This document shows, piece after piece, positions 8,744-17,520 of a DNA stretch of 64,000 nt. The position numbers and the translations under genes are program-made. The notes beneath the pieces are model-generated. The model was not told where the DNA came from. It searched no databases and saw only the letters and a list, made by a program, of their open reading frames with translations. This stretch comes from JALZEG01 sp046263255 (GTDB taxonomy: Bacteria; Actinomycetota; CADDZG01; WHSQ01). Within the stretch, counting starts at the first letter, position 1, and each line of letters begins with the position of its first letter. The stretch is from contig JBHELD010000015.1 in NCBI GenBank assembly GCA_046263255.1, positions 14,118-78,117 of the forward strand, in the 5' to 3' direction.

Positions 8744-9709
8744 ATGGGAGCTTCGGCAGCGGTATTGGGTGCATCGGGATACACCGGCGCAGAGATCCTG
8801 CGCCTCCTCGCGCGCCATCCTGCGATCACGGTCGTCGCCGCGGCCGCCGGGACCCGCGCCGGGCTTCCGCTCGCCGAGGTCCACCCGCACCTGCGAGGCG
8901 CGGTCGACGTCGAGCTCACGTCGATCGATCGAGCCGCGGCGGCCGCCGACGTCTGCTTCTCGTGCCTGCCGCACGGGACGCTGCCGGCGCATCTCGGCGC
9001 GGTCGCGGCCGACGTCGTGGTCGACCTCGCGGACGACTTCCGCGCGTCGGAGGCGTGGACGTACGGGTTGACCGAGCTCGCACGCGCCGGGGTCGCGGGG
9101 ACCCGTCGCATCGCGAACCCGGGCTGCTACCCCACCGCGGCGCTGCTCTGCCTCGTCCCGTTCGCGCGCGCGGGAGCGATCGGCGGGTCGCTCGTCGTGG
9201 ATGCGCTGTCCGGCCTCTCGGGCGCGGGACGAGCCGCCGAGGATCGCCTGCTCTTCGCGAACGTGGCCGGCGGCGCGTCGGCGTACGGGAGCGTCTCGCA
9301 CCGTCACGTCGCGGAGATCGAGCGCGGCCTTCGCGTCTTCGGCGGGCTCGAGACGACGGTCTCGTTCACGCCGCACCTCGTCCCGATGCCGCGCGGGCTC
9401 CTCGTGACCGCCCGCGCGCGGCTCACCCACCCGCTGACCGACGCCGCGGCACTCGGCGTTCTCGAAGAGGCGTACGAGGACGAGCCCTTCGTCCGCGTCG
9501 TGCGGGAGTGGCCCTCCACGAAGGCGGTCGCGGGCTCGAACCACGCGTCGCTCTCGGCCCGCGTCGACGAGCGCGCCGGGTACCTGGTCTGCTCCGCCGC
9601 GATCGACAACCTCGGGAAGGGCGCGGCCGGTCAGGCCGTGCAGAACGCCAACGTCGCGCTCGGTCTCGCGGAGACGACGGGTCTCGAAGGGGTCGCCGTA
9701 TGGCCGTGA
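8744..9709 (+). CDS. argC: N-acetyl-gamma-glutamyl-phosphate reductase
   Basis: ArgC reduces N-acetylglutamyl phosphate to N-acetylglutamate semialdehyde with NADPH in arginine biosynthesis. The 321-residue product has the N-terminal nucleotide-binding motif VLGASGYTGAEILRLL and the active-site Cys in RIANPGCYPTAALL. FTPHLVPMPRGLL and a C-terminal GKGAAGQAVQNANVALG also match the family. ATG 8744 is chosen because it begins the Rossmann motif and lies 8 bases after a -10-like hexamer. It is the first gene of the arg operon, and argJ starts 10 bases before its stop. Confidence 0.96.
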   Translation: MGASAAVLGASGYTGAEILRLLARHPAITVVAAAAGTRAGLPLAEVHPHLRGAVDVELTSIDRAAAAADVCFSCLPHGTLPAHLGAVAADVVVDLADDFRASEAWTYGLTELARAGVAGTRRIANPGCYPTAALLCLVPFARAGAIGGSLVVDALSGLSGAGRAAEDRLLFANVAGGASAYGSVSHRHVAEIERGLRVFGGLETTVSFTPHLVPMPRGLLVTARARLTHPLTDAAALGVLEEAYEDEPFVRVVREWPSTKAVAGSNHASLSARVDERAGYLVCSAAIDNLGKGAAGQAVQNANVALGLAETTGLEGVAVWP

Positions 9710-10845
9710 CGTGGCCGCGGGGGATCCGGAGCGCGGGAGTCGCTTGCGGGATCAAGCCGCACGGCGCGCTCGACGTCGGGGTCCTCGTCCTCGACCGCCC
9801 GGCGCCGTGGGCGGCGACGTTCACTCAGAACGGAGCCGCGGCGGCGCCGGTGCGGTGGTCGCGCCGCCTCCTCGGCGGCGACCTGCGCGCGATCGTCGTC
9901 AACAGCGGCAACGCGAACGCGTGCACGGGCGCGGCGGGGGAAGCCGCCGTCGAGCGGACCGCGCGCGCGGCCGCGGCCGAGCTCTCCTGCGCCGCCCGCG
10001 AGGTCGCAGTCGCGTCGACCGGTCCTATCGGCGTGCCGCTGCCGCTGCCGAAGGTGTTGCGCGGCCTCCCCCTCGCCGCGCGACGCCTCGGCGGCGACCT
10101 CGCCGGATTCTCGCGGGCGATCCTCACTACCGACACGCGCGCGAAGGTCGCGCGGCGGGCGGGGCCGGGTTTCGAGGTCGTGGGGGTCGCCAAGGGCGCG
10201 GCGACGCTGGCGCCGAACATGGCGACGATGCTCGTCTTCGTCGCGACCGACGCATCCGTCGACCGCGTCGGCCTGCAGGCCGCGCTCGGGCGTGCGGTGC
10301 GGACGACGTTCGACCGGATCGACGTCGACGGGTGCGAGAGCACCAACGACTCCGCGTTCCTGGTCGCGTCGGGCGCCGGACCCGGGGCGACCGAGGAAGA
10401 GCTGCTGGGACCGCTCGAGGCGGTGTGCCGCGACCTCGCGAAGCAGATGGTCGCAGACGCCGAGGGAGGATCGCGCCTGGTCCGCATCCGCGTCGCGGGC
10501 GCGGAGGACGAGCAGACGTGCGAGCGGCTGGCGCGCTCCGTGGCGCGCTCCGCGCTGTGGCGCGCGGCGCTGCACGGCGCGGATCCGAACTGGGGCCGTG
10601 TCGTCGCCGCGCTCGGCGCGTTCGACCCGAAGCTCGAGCTCGAGCGCGTGGCCGTGGCCATCGGTGCCGAGACCGTCTTCAGCCGGGGCGAGCCGTGCGG
10701 GTCGCTGGCGCACGCAGCGGCCGCGCTGTCCTCCCACGAGGTCGTCGTCTCGTGTCGCGTCGGAGACGGCGCAGACGCGGCGGAGGTGCTCACGACGGAC
10801 CTCTCGCCCGACTACGTCACGCTGAACGCCGGGGGGATGTCGTGA
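9700..10845 (+). CDS. argJ: Glutamate N-acetyltransferase / amino-acid N-acetyltransferase
   Basis: ArgJ transfers the acetyl group from N-acetylornithine to glutamate, recycling acetate in arginine synthesis; some members also use acetyl-CoA. The 381-residue product shows the autocleavage region GAATLAPNMATMLVF, in which the Thr of MATML is the nucleophile that starts the beta chain. It also has VNSGNANACTG and the C-terminal DYVTLNAGG. The ATG at 9700 lies inside the argC stop region, indicating translational coupling. The stop overlaps the argB GTG by four bases. The residue before PNMATML (Ala) differs from the usual His or Ala; otherwise typical. Confidence 0.95.
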   Translation: MAVTWPRGIRSAGVACGIKPHGALDVGVLVLDRPAPWAATFTQNGAAAAPVRWSRRLLGGDLRAIVVNSGNANACTGAAGEAAVERTARAAAAELSCAAREVAVASTGPIGVPLPLPKVLRGLPLAARRLGGDLAGFSRAILTTDTRAKVARRAGPGFEVVGVAKGAATLAPNMATMLVFVATDASVDRVGLQAALGRAVRTTFDRIDVDGCESTNDSAFLVASGAGPGATEEELLGPLEAVCRDLAKQMVADAEGGSRLVRIRVAGAEDEQTCERLARSVARSALWRAALHGADPNWGRVVAALGAFDPKLELERVAVAIGAETVFSRGEPCGSLAHAAAALSSHEVVVSCRVGDGADAAEVLTTDLSPDYVTLNAGGMS

Positions 10846-11702
10846 CGGCCGCGGCAACGGCCAAGGCCGCGACCCTGATCGAGGCCCTCCCTTACATCCG
10901 GTCCTATCGCAACCGGGTGGTGGTCGTGAAGCTCGGCGGCGAGCCGCTGGACGACCCCGTCCTCGCGTCGAGGGTCGCGGAGGACGTCGCGCTGCTGGCG
11001 CTCGTCGGCGTCGCGGTCGTCGTCGTCCACGGCGGCGGCCCCCAGATCTCTCGCGCGATGCAGCGCCACGGCGTCGAGCCGCGCTTCGTCGGAGGCCTCC
11101 GGGTAACGGACGACGCCTCCATGGAGGTCGTGCGGACCACCCTCGTCGGCGAGATCAACGCCGAGCTCGTGCGGCGGCTCAACTCCGCGGGCGTCTGCGC
11201 GGTGGGGCTCTCGGGCATCGACGCGGCGTCGATCGTGGCCGAGACACCGCGGGGATCGGAAGGCCGGCAGCTCGGGCGCGTCGGAACCGTGACCGCGATC
11301 CGCACCGACCTCCTCCGCACGCTTCTCGATTCGGGCTTCACCCCGGTCGTCGCGTCGCTCGGCGTGTCGGCTGCCGGAGAGACGTTGAACGTCAACGCGG
11401 ACGTCGCCGCGGCCGCCGTCGCCGGGGCGCTCGCCGCCGAGAAGCTCGTTTACGTCACGAACGTCGACGGCCTCTACCGCGACCTCGGCGACCCGGCGTC
11501 GCTCGTCTCGGAGATGAAGCGCGACGACCTCGAGGCGCTCGTCCCGGAGCTGTCCGACGGCATGCGCCCGAAGATGGAGTCGGCGCTCGCCGCGCTCGAC
11601 GCGGGGGTTGCGAAGGTCCACGTCCTGGACGGCCGCGTCGAGCACGCGCTGCTGCTCGAGATCTTCACGACCGACGGCATCGGGACGCAGGTGCTGCCGT
11701 GA
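10842..11702 (+). CDS. argB: Acetylglutamate kinase
   Basis: ArgB phosphorylates N-acetylglutamate using ATP, usually the arginine-inhibited step. The 286-residue product has the amino-acid kinase features VVVKLGGEPLDD, VVVHGGGPQISRAM and LNVNADVAAAAVAGAL, plus a C-terminal DGMRPKMESALAAL. The N-terminal helix ahead of the kinase core (TLIEALPYIRSYRN) is the extension found in arginine-sensitive, hexameric enzymes, so feedback inhibition is plausible. The GTG start overlaps the argJ TGA (GTGA), and its own TGA overlaps the argD GTG. Confidence 0.96.
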   Translation: MTAAATAKAATLIEALPYIRSYRNRVVVVKLGGEPLDDPVLASRVAEDVALLALVGVAVVVVHGGGPQISRAMQRHGVEPRFVGGLRVTDDASMEVVRTTLVGEINAELVRRLNSAGVCAVGLSGIDAASIVAETPRGSEGRQLGRVGTVTAIRTDLLRTLLDSGFTPVVASLGVSAAGETLNVNADVAAAAVAGALAAEKLVYVTNVDGLYRDLGDPASLVSEMKRDDLEALVPELSDGMRPKMESALAALDAGVAKVHVLDGRVEHALLLEIFTTDGIGTQVLP

Positions 11703-12874
11703 CGGCGACGGTTGCGTTGCCCGACGCTGCGTCGTCTCTGATGGGCACCTACCGGCGCTGGCCCGTGCGGTTCGTCTCCGGCCGCGGAGCGACGCTCGTG
11801 GACGCGGACGGGCGGGAGTACGTCGACCTCAGCGCGGGGATAGCCGTGGTCAGCACCGGTCACTGCCACCCCGCGGTCACGCGGGCGATCCAGGACCAGG
11901 CGGCGCGCCTCGTCCACGTCTCCAACCTCTACGAGACCGGCCCGGCGACGGCCCTCGCAGGGCGGCTCGCGGAGCTCACCGGCGGCAAGCGGTCGTTCCT
12001 GTGCAACTCGGGGGCCGAGGCGGTCGAGGCCGCCCTCAAGCTCGCGCGCCGGCACGGCGGGTCCCGCCGCACGATCGTCGCCGCGGACGGCGGGTTCCAC
12101 GGGCGCACGATGGGGGCGTTGTCGGTCACGGGCCGGCCGGCCAAGCGCGGCCCGTTCGAGCCGTTGATCGGAGACGTCGTCCACGTCCCATACGGCGACG
12201 CCGCCGCGCTGAAGGGCGCGCTGGGGCCGCACGTTGCCGGCGTCCTGCTCGAGCCGATCCAGGGTGAGGCCGGCGTCGTCGTCCCGCCGGAGACCTATCT
12301 CCGGGACGCACGGCGCGTGTGCGACGAGTCCGGCGCGTTGCTCATGCTCGACGAGGTGCAGACCGGCATCGGCAGGACCGGCCGGTGGTTCGCGTACGAG
12401 CACGCCGGCGTCGTTCCCGACGTGCTGTGCCTCGCGAAGGGGCTGGGCGGGGGCCTGCCCGTCGGCGCCTGCCTCGCGCGCCCCGACGTCGCCGCTGCGT
12501 TCCGGCCCGGCGATCACGGCAGCACGTTCGGAGGAGGTCCCGTGCCGGCGGCCGCGGCGCTCGCGGTGCTCCAGACGATCGAGGACGAGGGTCTGGTCGA
12601 CCGGGCGCGGGACGCGGGCGAGGTCCTCGCGGCGGCCCTGGGGAGGTCGTTCCGGGGCGCGACCGTCAGGGGACGCGGCCTCCTGCTCGCGGTCGTTCTC
12701 CCCCAGCCGCGCGCCCGCGCGGTCGCGGCGCTCGCGCTGCAGCGCGGCGTCGTCGTCAACGACGTCGCACCTCACGTCTTGCGGCTCACGCCCCCGCTCG
12801 TGATCTCGGACGAAGCCATCGCGCGCGCCGCGTCGATCCTCGAGGAGGTATGGCATGAGATCGGAACGCCGTAG
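11699..12874 (+). CDS. argD: Acetylornithine aminotransferase
   Basis: ArgD is a class III PLP aminotransferase that converts N-acetylglutamate semialdehyde to N-acetylornithine; homologues can also serve in lysine synthesis. The 391-residue product has the PLP Lys in CLAKGLGGGLPVG, LMLDEVQTGIGRTG ahead of it, and the phosphate-binding CNSGAEAVEAALKLAR. GTG 11699 overlaps the argB stop by four bases. It is followed by argR, whose ATG lies 20 bases inside the argD 3' end. The argF gene that normally sits between argD and argR in actinobacterial clusters is absent. Confidence 0.95.
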   Translation: MTATVALPDAASSLMGTYRRWPVRFVSGRGATLVDADGREYVDLSAGIAVVSTGHCHPAVTRAIQDQAARLVHVSNLYETGPATALAGRLAELTGGKRSFLCNSGAEAVEAALKLARRHGGSRRTIVAADGGFHGRTMGALSVTGRPAKRGPFEPLIGDVVHVPYGDAAALKGALGPHVAGVLLEPIQGEAGVVVPPETYLRDARRVCDESGALLMLDEVQTGIGRTGRWFAYEHAGVVPDVLCLAKGLGGGLPVGACLARPDVAAAFRPGDHGSTFGGGPVPAAAALAVLQTIEDEGLVDRARDAGEVLAAALGRSFRGATVRGRGLLLAVVLPQPRARAVAALALQRGVVVNDVAPHVLRLTPPLVISDEAIARAASILEEVWHEIGTP

Positions 12875-13334
12875 GACGCTGCTGAGGATCCTCCGCGAGG
12901 GCCGCGCCGCGACGCAGCAAGAGCTCGTGGCGGCCCTGCGGAAGGCCGGGCACGACGTGACGCAGGCGACGGTCTCGCGCGATCTCCAGGAGGTCGGGGC
13001 CGTGAAGGTACGGTCCGGAGACGAGGTCGCGTACCGCTTCCCCGACGACGTGCCGCGTCTGAGGCCGGCGCGCCACGACCCGCTGGCGGAGGTCCTGGAG
13101 TTCGCGCTCGACGTGCGGGAGGCGGGAACGCTCGTCGTCGTCACGACGCTTCCCGGCCACGCCTCCGCGGTCGCGCGGGCCAGCGACCTCGCCGGCCTCC
13201 CGGAGGCGCGCGGAACGATCGCGGGGGACGACACCGTGTTCGTGGCCGCTCCCGACGCCCCTACGGCCGCCGCGCTCGCCGCCTCGTGGCTCCACACGCG
13301 CACATCCGAGAAAGGGAAGGCTTCGAATGCCTAA
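12855..13334 (+). CDS. argR: Arginine repressor ArgR
   Basis: ArgR is a hexameric arginine-dependent repressor of arginine biosynthesis. The 159-residue product has the winged-helix DNA-binding domain with the DVTQATVSRDLQEVGAVKV recognition region. The C-terminal oligomerisation and arginine-binding domain carries the LPGHASAVARASD and GTIAGDDTVFVAA motifs, where the Asp pair contacts arginine. The ATG at 12855 lies inside argD and follows GGAGGTATGGC, a usable ribosome-binding site. Its 3' end overlaps argG by 8 bases. The likely operator is the palindrome before argC at 8716-8733. Confidence 0.95.
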   Translation: MRSERRRTLLRILREGRAATQQELVAALRKAGHDVTQATVSRDLQEVGAVKVRSGDEVAYRFPDDVPRLRPARHDPLAEVLEFALDVREAGTLVVVTTLPGHASAVARASDLAGLPEARGTIAGDDTVFVAAPDAPTAAALAASWLHTRTSEKGKASNA

Positions 13335-14508
13335 AAAAGTGGTCCTCGCGTACTCCGGGGGTCTCGACACCTCGGTCGCGATCCCGTGGCTGGCCGAGCG
13401 CGGCTGGGAGGTCGTGGCCGTCGCGGTCGACGTGGGACAGCCGGGCGACCTGCAGGCCGCGGCCGCGCGTGCGCTGCAGCTCGGCGCGGCCGGCGCCCGC
13501 GTCGTCGATGCCCGCGACGAGTTCGTGACGGGGTTCGTCCTGCCGGCTCTGCACATGAACGCGCTGTACGGGCGGCGCTACCCGCTCGTGTCCGCGTTGT
13601 CGCGCCCGCTCATCGCGAAGGTCCTCGCCGGCGTGGCCGCGGAGGCCGGCGCGACCGCCGTAGCCCACGGCTGCACCGGAAAGGGCAACGACCAGGTCCG
13701 GTTCGAGGTCTCGCTCGCGGCGCTCGCGCCCGGCCTCGAGGTCCTCGCGCCGGTCCGCGACTGGGGCATGGGGCGCGACGAGACCATCTCGTACGCGCTC
13801 GAGAGGCGGCTGCCGGTCGAGACCACGCGGTCCTCGCCCTACTCGATCGACGAGAACGTATGGGGACGGAGCATCGAGTGCGGCGTCCTGGAGAACCCCT
13901 GGGCCGCGCCTCCAGACGACGTGTTCGAGCTCACGAGGGCGGACGGCGATCCGGGCGCAAGAGACGTCGAGATCGCGTTCTCGGCCGGCGTTCCCGTCGC
14001 GGTCGACGGCGAGGCGCTGACGCCGCTCCAGGTCGTGGAGACGGTCGGGAAGATCGCCGGCTCGTTCGGGTTCGGGCGGATCGACACGATCGAGGACCGG
14101 CTCGTCGGGATCAAGTCGCGCGAGGTGTACGAGGCCCCCGCAGCGCTCGCGCTGATCGCCGCGCACGCCGACCTCGAGGCGTTGACGCTCGACCGGACGT
14201 TCGCGCGCGAGAAGCGGAGGCTCGAGGAGACGTGGGCCCACCTCGTGTACGAGGGCCTCTGGTACTCGCCGCTGCGGGAGGCGATCGACGCGTTCGCCGC
14301 CACGTGCAGTCACGCGGTCACGGGCACGGTCAGGCTGCGTCTCGGGTCGGGGTCGTGCGCCGTGACGGGACGAAGGTCAGACGTCGGCCTCTACGACCAC
14401 GGGCTTGCCACCTACGACGCGGGGGACCTCTTCCGCCACGAGGACGCCGCCGGGTTCGTGCGGCTGTGGGGGCTGCCCCTCAAGCAGTGGGCTAGGACGC
14501 ATGGCTGA
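13327..14508 (+). CDS. argG: Argininosuccinate synthase
   Basis: ArgG condenses citrulline and aspartate with ATP to argininosuccinate. The 393-residue product starts MPKKVVLAYSGGLDTSVA, the N-type ATP pyrophosphatase P-loop (SGGLDTS). It has AHGCTGKGNDQVRFE and the PYSIDENVWGRSIECG segment typical of the family. ATG 13327 follows GAAAGGGAAGG, an acceptable Shine-Dalgarno. The argH ATG overlaps its 3' end by 8 bases. The substrate citrulline requires ornithine carbamoyltransferase, which is not in this cluster. Confidence 0.96.
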   Translation: MPKKVVLAYSGGLDTSVAIPWLAERGWEVVAVAVDVGQPGDLQAAAARALQLGAAGARVVDARDEFVTGFVLPALHMNALYGRRYPLVSALSRPLIAKVLAGVAAEAGATAVAHGCTGKGNDQVRFEVSLAALAPGLEVLAPVRDWGMGRDETISYALERRLPVETTRSSPYSIDENVWGRSIECGVLENPWAAPPDDVFELTRADGDPGARDVEIAFSAGVPVAVDGEALTPLQVVETVGKIAGSFGFGRIDTIEDRLVGIKSREVYEAPAALALIAAHADLEALTLDRTFAREKRRLEETWAHLVYEGLWYSPLREAIDAFAATCSHAVTGTVRLRLGSGSCAVTGRRSDVGLYDHGLATYDAGDLFRHEDAAGFVRLWGLPLKQWARTHG

Positions 14509-15811
14509 GGCGCTCTGGGGCGGGCGTTTCACCGCGGCCCCCGACCCCGACATGCTGCGTCTCACCAGGTCGATAGACCTGGACACGCGCCTGCTCCCGC
14601 AGGACCTCGCGTCGACGGTCGCCCACGCCCATGCGCTCGCCGAGGCCGGGATCCTGCAACGCGACGACGTCGCGCTCGTGGAGCGCGCCTGCGGCGACAT
14701 CGCCGCGGAGTGGGCGGCGGGGACGCTGACGCCCGGCCCGGCCGACGAGGACGTCCACACTCTCGTCGAGCGGGAGCTGACCGAACGGCTCGGCGACACC
14801 GGAGCGCGCATACACGCGGGGAGGAGCCGCAACGACCTGGTCGCACAGGATCTCAGGTCGTGGTGCCGTGACGCCGCGATCCGGCTGCGGTCGCGCACGG
14901 CGCGGCTTGCGGGCGTCCTCCTCGACCGCGCCGAGGCGCATCTCGAGGACGTGATGCCGGCGTACACGCACCTGCAGCGGGCGCAACCGGTGTCGCTCGC
15001 GTTCTACCTCGTCGCGCACGCCTGTCCGCTGGCGCGCGACGCCGGGCGGTTCCGCGCCGCGGAGGAGAGCGCCGCGGTCTCCGCGCTCGGAGCGGGCGCC
15101 GTCGCCGGGACGACCCTTCCGCTCGACGCCCGCGTCGCCGCGACGCATCTCGGCGCGCGCGACGCCTTCGTCAACGCCATGGACGCGGTCGCAGACCGCG
15201 ACTTCGCCTGCGACCTCGTCTACGCGTGCGCGCTCACCGGCGTCCACCTCTCGCGGCTGGGCGAGGAGGTCGTGATCTTCTCCACCTCCGAGTTCGGCTT
15301 CCTGCGGCTGCCGGATGCCTGGTCGACCGGGTCCAGCATGCTCCCGCAGAAACGCAACCCCGACGTCGCCGAGCTCGTGCGCGGGCGGTCGGCCGGGGGC
15401 ATAGGGGACCTCACCGCGCTGCTCACCACGCTGAAGGGGCTCCCGCTCGCGTACAACCGGGACCTGCAGGAGGACAAGGCCCACGTGTTCGGCGCGGTGG
15501 ATCGTCTCGAAGGATGCCTCGAGGCGACGACGCGCTTCATGCAGGCCGTCGAGCTCGACGCCGGGGCGGCGGCCGCCGCCGCGGCCGGAGGCGCGACGTG
15601 GGCGATCGACGTGGCCGAGGAGATGACCGCCGAGGGCGTCCCGTTCCGCCACGCCCACGAGCGGGCGGGCCGGATGGTGGCGGCGAGCGAGAACGGCGGC
15701 GCGAGCTCCCGGCGCGATCCCCGCGCGAGCATGCGCTCCCGGCGCAGCCACGGCGGGACGAGCCCCGAGCGCGTGCGGGAGCAGATCGCGGCGCTCAGGG
15801 GGCTCCTCTAG
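14501..15811 (+). CDS. argH: Argininosuccinate lyase, unusual C-terminus
   Basis: ArgH splits argininosuccinate into arginine and fumarate. The 436-residue product has MAEALWGGRFTAAPDPDML at the start, the substrate loop HAGRSRNDLVAQDLR and the fumarase-superfamily signature GSSMLPQKRNPDVAELVRG. The C-terminus is odd: after GRMVAASENGG comes an Arg/Ser-rich stretch (RRDPRASMRSRRS) before the normal ending GGTSPERVREQIAALRGLL. The +2 frame over 15705-15750 reads RELPARSPREHALPAQP, which looks more like the usual ArgH helix, so two compensating indels plus a small deletion are possible. It is the last gene of the operon; tag begins 25 bases later. Confidence 0.93.
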   Translation: MAEALWGGRFTAAPDPDMLRLTRSIDLDTRLLPQDLASTVAHAHALAEAGILQRDDVALVERACGDIAAEWAAGTLTPGPADEDVHTLVERELTERLGDTGARIHAGRSRNDLVAQDLRSWCRDAAIRLRSRTARLAGVLLDRAEAHLEDVMPAYTHLQRAQPVSLAFYLVAHACPLARDAGRFRAAEESAAVSALGAGAVAGTTLPLDARVAATHLGARDAFVNAMDAVADRDFACDLVYACALTGVHLSRLGEEVVIFSTSEFGFLRLPDAWSTGSSMLPQKRNPDVAELVRGRSAGGIGDLTALLTTLKGLPLAYNRDLQEDKAHVFGAVDRLEGCLEATTRFMQAVELDAGAAAAAAAGGATWAIDVAEEMTAEGVPFRHAHERAGRMVAASENGGASSRRDPRASMRSRRSHGGTSPERVREQIAALRGLL

Positions 15812-15836
15812 CCGGCGCACCTGCGAAGCTGGCGCC

Positions 15837-16481
15837 GTGGAAGCTCCCCCGAGCGGTGCGCTCGAAGGCCGCGACGGCGTCGGCCGTTGCTGGTGGTGCG
15901 TCGGCGACACTCTCTACGAGCGCTACCACGACACCGAGTGGGGGCGTCCCGTCGCGGACGACCGGACCTTGTTCGAGAAGATCTGCCTCGAGGGGTTCCA
16001 GTCGGGCCTCAGCTGGCTCACGATCCTGCGCAAGCGCGCCGCCTTCCGCAGGGCGTTCAAGTCGTTCGACTTCGCGGCCGTCGCTCGCTTCAACGCGCGC
16101 AGCGTCGACCGCCTCATGAACGACGCCGGCATCGTGAGGAACCGGGCGAAGATCGAGGCGACGATCAACAACGCGCGTCGCTGCGTCGAGCTCGTCGCGG
16201 AGCAGGGGGGCCTCGGCGCCTACCTTTGGTCGTTCGAGCCGGATCCCTCCTCTCGCCCAAGCTCCCTCGACTGGGCCGCGCTGACGGGCGTGGGGGCGGG
16301 CCCCGAGGCCGTCGCGCTGAGCAAGGACCTGAAGCGCCGCGGGTGGTCGTTCGTCGGTCCGACGACCGCGTACTCGGTCATGGAGGCGATGGGGCTCGTG
16401 AACGACCACGTGAGCAGCTGCGCCTTTCGCGCCGAGGTCGAAGCCGAGCGCGCGCGGTTCGTACGCCCGCGGCGCCGCTGA
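15837..16481 (+). CDS. tag: DNA-3-methyladenine glycosylase I
   Basis: Tag excises 3-methyladenine from alkylated DNA in base-excision repair. The 214-residue product has the zinc-binding set: Cys in RCWWC, His in ERYHDTEWG, and His and Cys in NDHVSSC near the C-terminus. Also typical are FEKICLEGFQSGLSWLTILRK, with the glycosylase helices, and the GWSFVGPTTAYSVMEAMG motif. The GTG at 15837 is the best start, although about 16 residues precede the conserved CWW motif. It lies 25 bases after argH on the same strand and may be read through from that operon. Confidence 0.93.
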   Translation: MEAPPSGALEGRDGVGRCWWCVGDTLYERYHDTEWGRPVADDRTLFEKICLEGFQSGLSWLTILRKRAAFRRAFKSFDFAAVARFNARSVDRLMNDAGIVRNRAKIEATINNARRCVELVAEQGGLGAYLWSFEPDPSSRPSSLDWAALTGVGAGPEAVALSKDLKRRGWSFVGPTTAYSVMEAMGLVNDHVSSCAFRAEVEAERARFVRPRRR

Positions 16482-16512
16482 TCCCTACCGCCGGAAGTCG
16501 TGAGGGCGACCG

Positions 16513-17157
16513 TCAGGAGCCGATCGCGCAGCCGACGCCGGTCCCCTTCAGCCCGCAGTAGCCGTTCGGCACCTTGTGGAGGTACTGCTGGTGGTAGTCC
16601 TCCGCGTAGTAGAAGGGTCCCGCCGCGGCGACCTCGGTCGTGACCGGGCCGAAGCCCCGCTCCCGCAGCGCGGTGTTGTAGGAACCGAGGACCTCCTCCG
16701 CGACCCTCTTCTGCTCGTCGGTCGTGTAGTAGATGGCCGACCGGTACTGCGTCCCGACGTCGTTGCCCTGCCGCATGCCCTGGGTCGGATCGTGCTCCTC
16801 GAAGAACACGCGCAGCAGCTCGGCGTACGACACCTTCGCCGGGTCGAAGACGACCTGCACGACCTCCGCGTGCCCCGTCGTCCCGCTGCAGACCTCTTCG
16901 TACGTCGGGTTGGGCGTGAAGCCCCCCGAATACCCGGCCGCGGTCGAGTAGACGCCGTCGAGCCGCCAGAAGAGCCGCTCGGCACCCCAGAAGCAGCCGA
17001 GGGCGAACACCGCGGTCTCCAGGCCCTCGGGGAAGGGGGGCTGCAGGCGCGTGCCGAGGACGGCGTGGGTCTCCGGAACGGGAAACGGCGTCGCCTCGCG
17101 CCCGGGCAGCGCCTGGTCGGGAGCGGGCATCTGCGTCTTCTTGCGCTGCAGGAACAT
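16513..17157 (-). CDS. msrA: Peptide methionine sulfoxide reductase MsrA
   Basis: MsrA reduces the S-epimer of methionine sulfoxide in proteins and as free amino acid. The 214-residue product has the catalytic motif ALGCFWGAERLFW, with Cys in GCFWG, plus GYSGGFTPNPTYEEVCSG. A resolving-Cys region is at the C-terminus (GYCGLKGTGVGC). ATG 17157 is chosen because GGAGGTAAC precedes it by a few bases. About 45 extra N-terminal residues precede the core without a signal peptide. It converges with tag, with 31 bases between the stops. Confidence 0.95.
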   Translation of the reverse strand: MFLQRKKTQMPAPDQALPGREATPFPVPETHAVLGTRLQPPFPEGLETAVFALGCFWGAERLFWRLDGVYSTAAGYSGGFTPNPTYEEVCSGTTGHAEVVQVVFDPAKVSYAELLRVFFEEHDPTQGMRQGNDVGTQYRSAIYYTTDEQKRVAEEVLGSYNTALRERGFGPVTTEVAAAGPFYYAEDYHQQYLHKVPNGYCGLKGTGVGCAIGS

Positions 17158-17249
17158 CGTTACCTCCGTGTCGGGAGCGGGCCGGCCCCGGGAAGGTGGT
17201 CCAATGGGAAGCCTGCCATGCCCTCGCCGCAACCGGAGGTGCCGCCCGC

Positions 17250-17516
17250 GTGACCGGCCGCTGCATCCACTTCGACCAGGCGACGGTCACCGAGACCGCC
17301 ACCCGCGTCTGCGACGAGTGCGTCGCTCTCGGCAGCCGGTGGGTCCACCTGCGGCTGTGCCTGACGTGCGGCCACGTCGGCTGCTGCGACTCCTCGCCGA
17401 ACCGGCACGCGACGGCGCACGCCCGCGCGACGGCGCACCCGGCGGTCCGCTCGGCCGAGCCCGGCGAGGAGTGGGGCTACTGCTACGCGGACGACGCGTT
17501 CGTTGAGAAGGCCTGA
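17250..17516 (+). CDS. UBP-type zinc finger domain protein
   Basis: The 88-residue product is essentially one zf-UBP domain: CIHFDQ, then CDECVALGSRWVHLRLCLTC, GHVGCCDSSPNRHATAH, and a final EEWGYCYADDAFVE. The ordered Cys/His ligands bind zinc. In eukaryotes this fold binds the ubiquitin C-terminus; bacterial stand-alone versions are common in Actinomycetota, and their ligand is unknown. GTG 17250 is preferred because GGAGGT lies 9 bases upstream. It is divergent from msrA. Confidence 0.85.
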   Translation: MTGRCIHFDQATVTETATRVCDECVALGSRWVHLRLCLTCGHVGCCDSSPNRHATAHARATAHPAVRSAEPGEEWGYCYADDAFVEKA

Positions 17517-17520
17517 CGCT

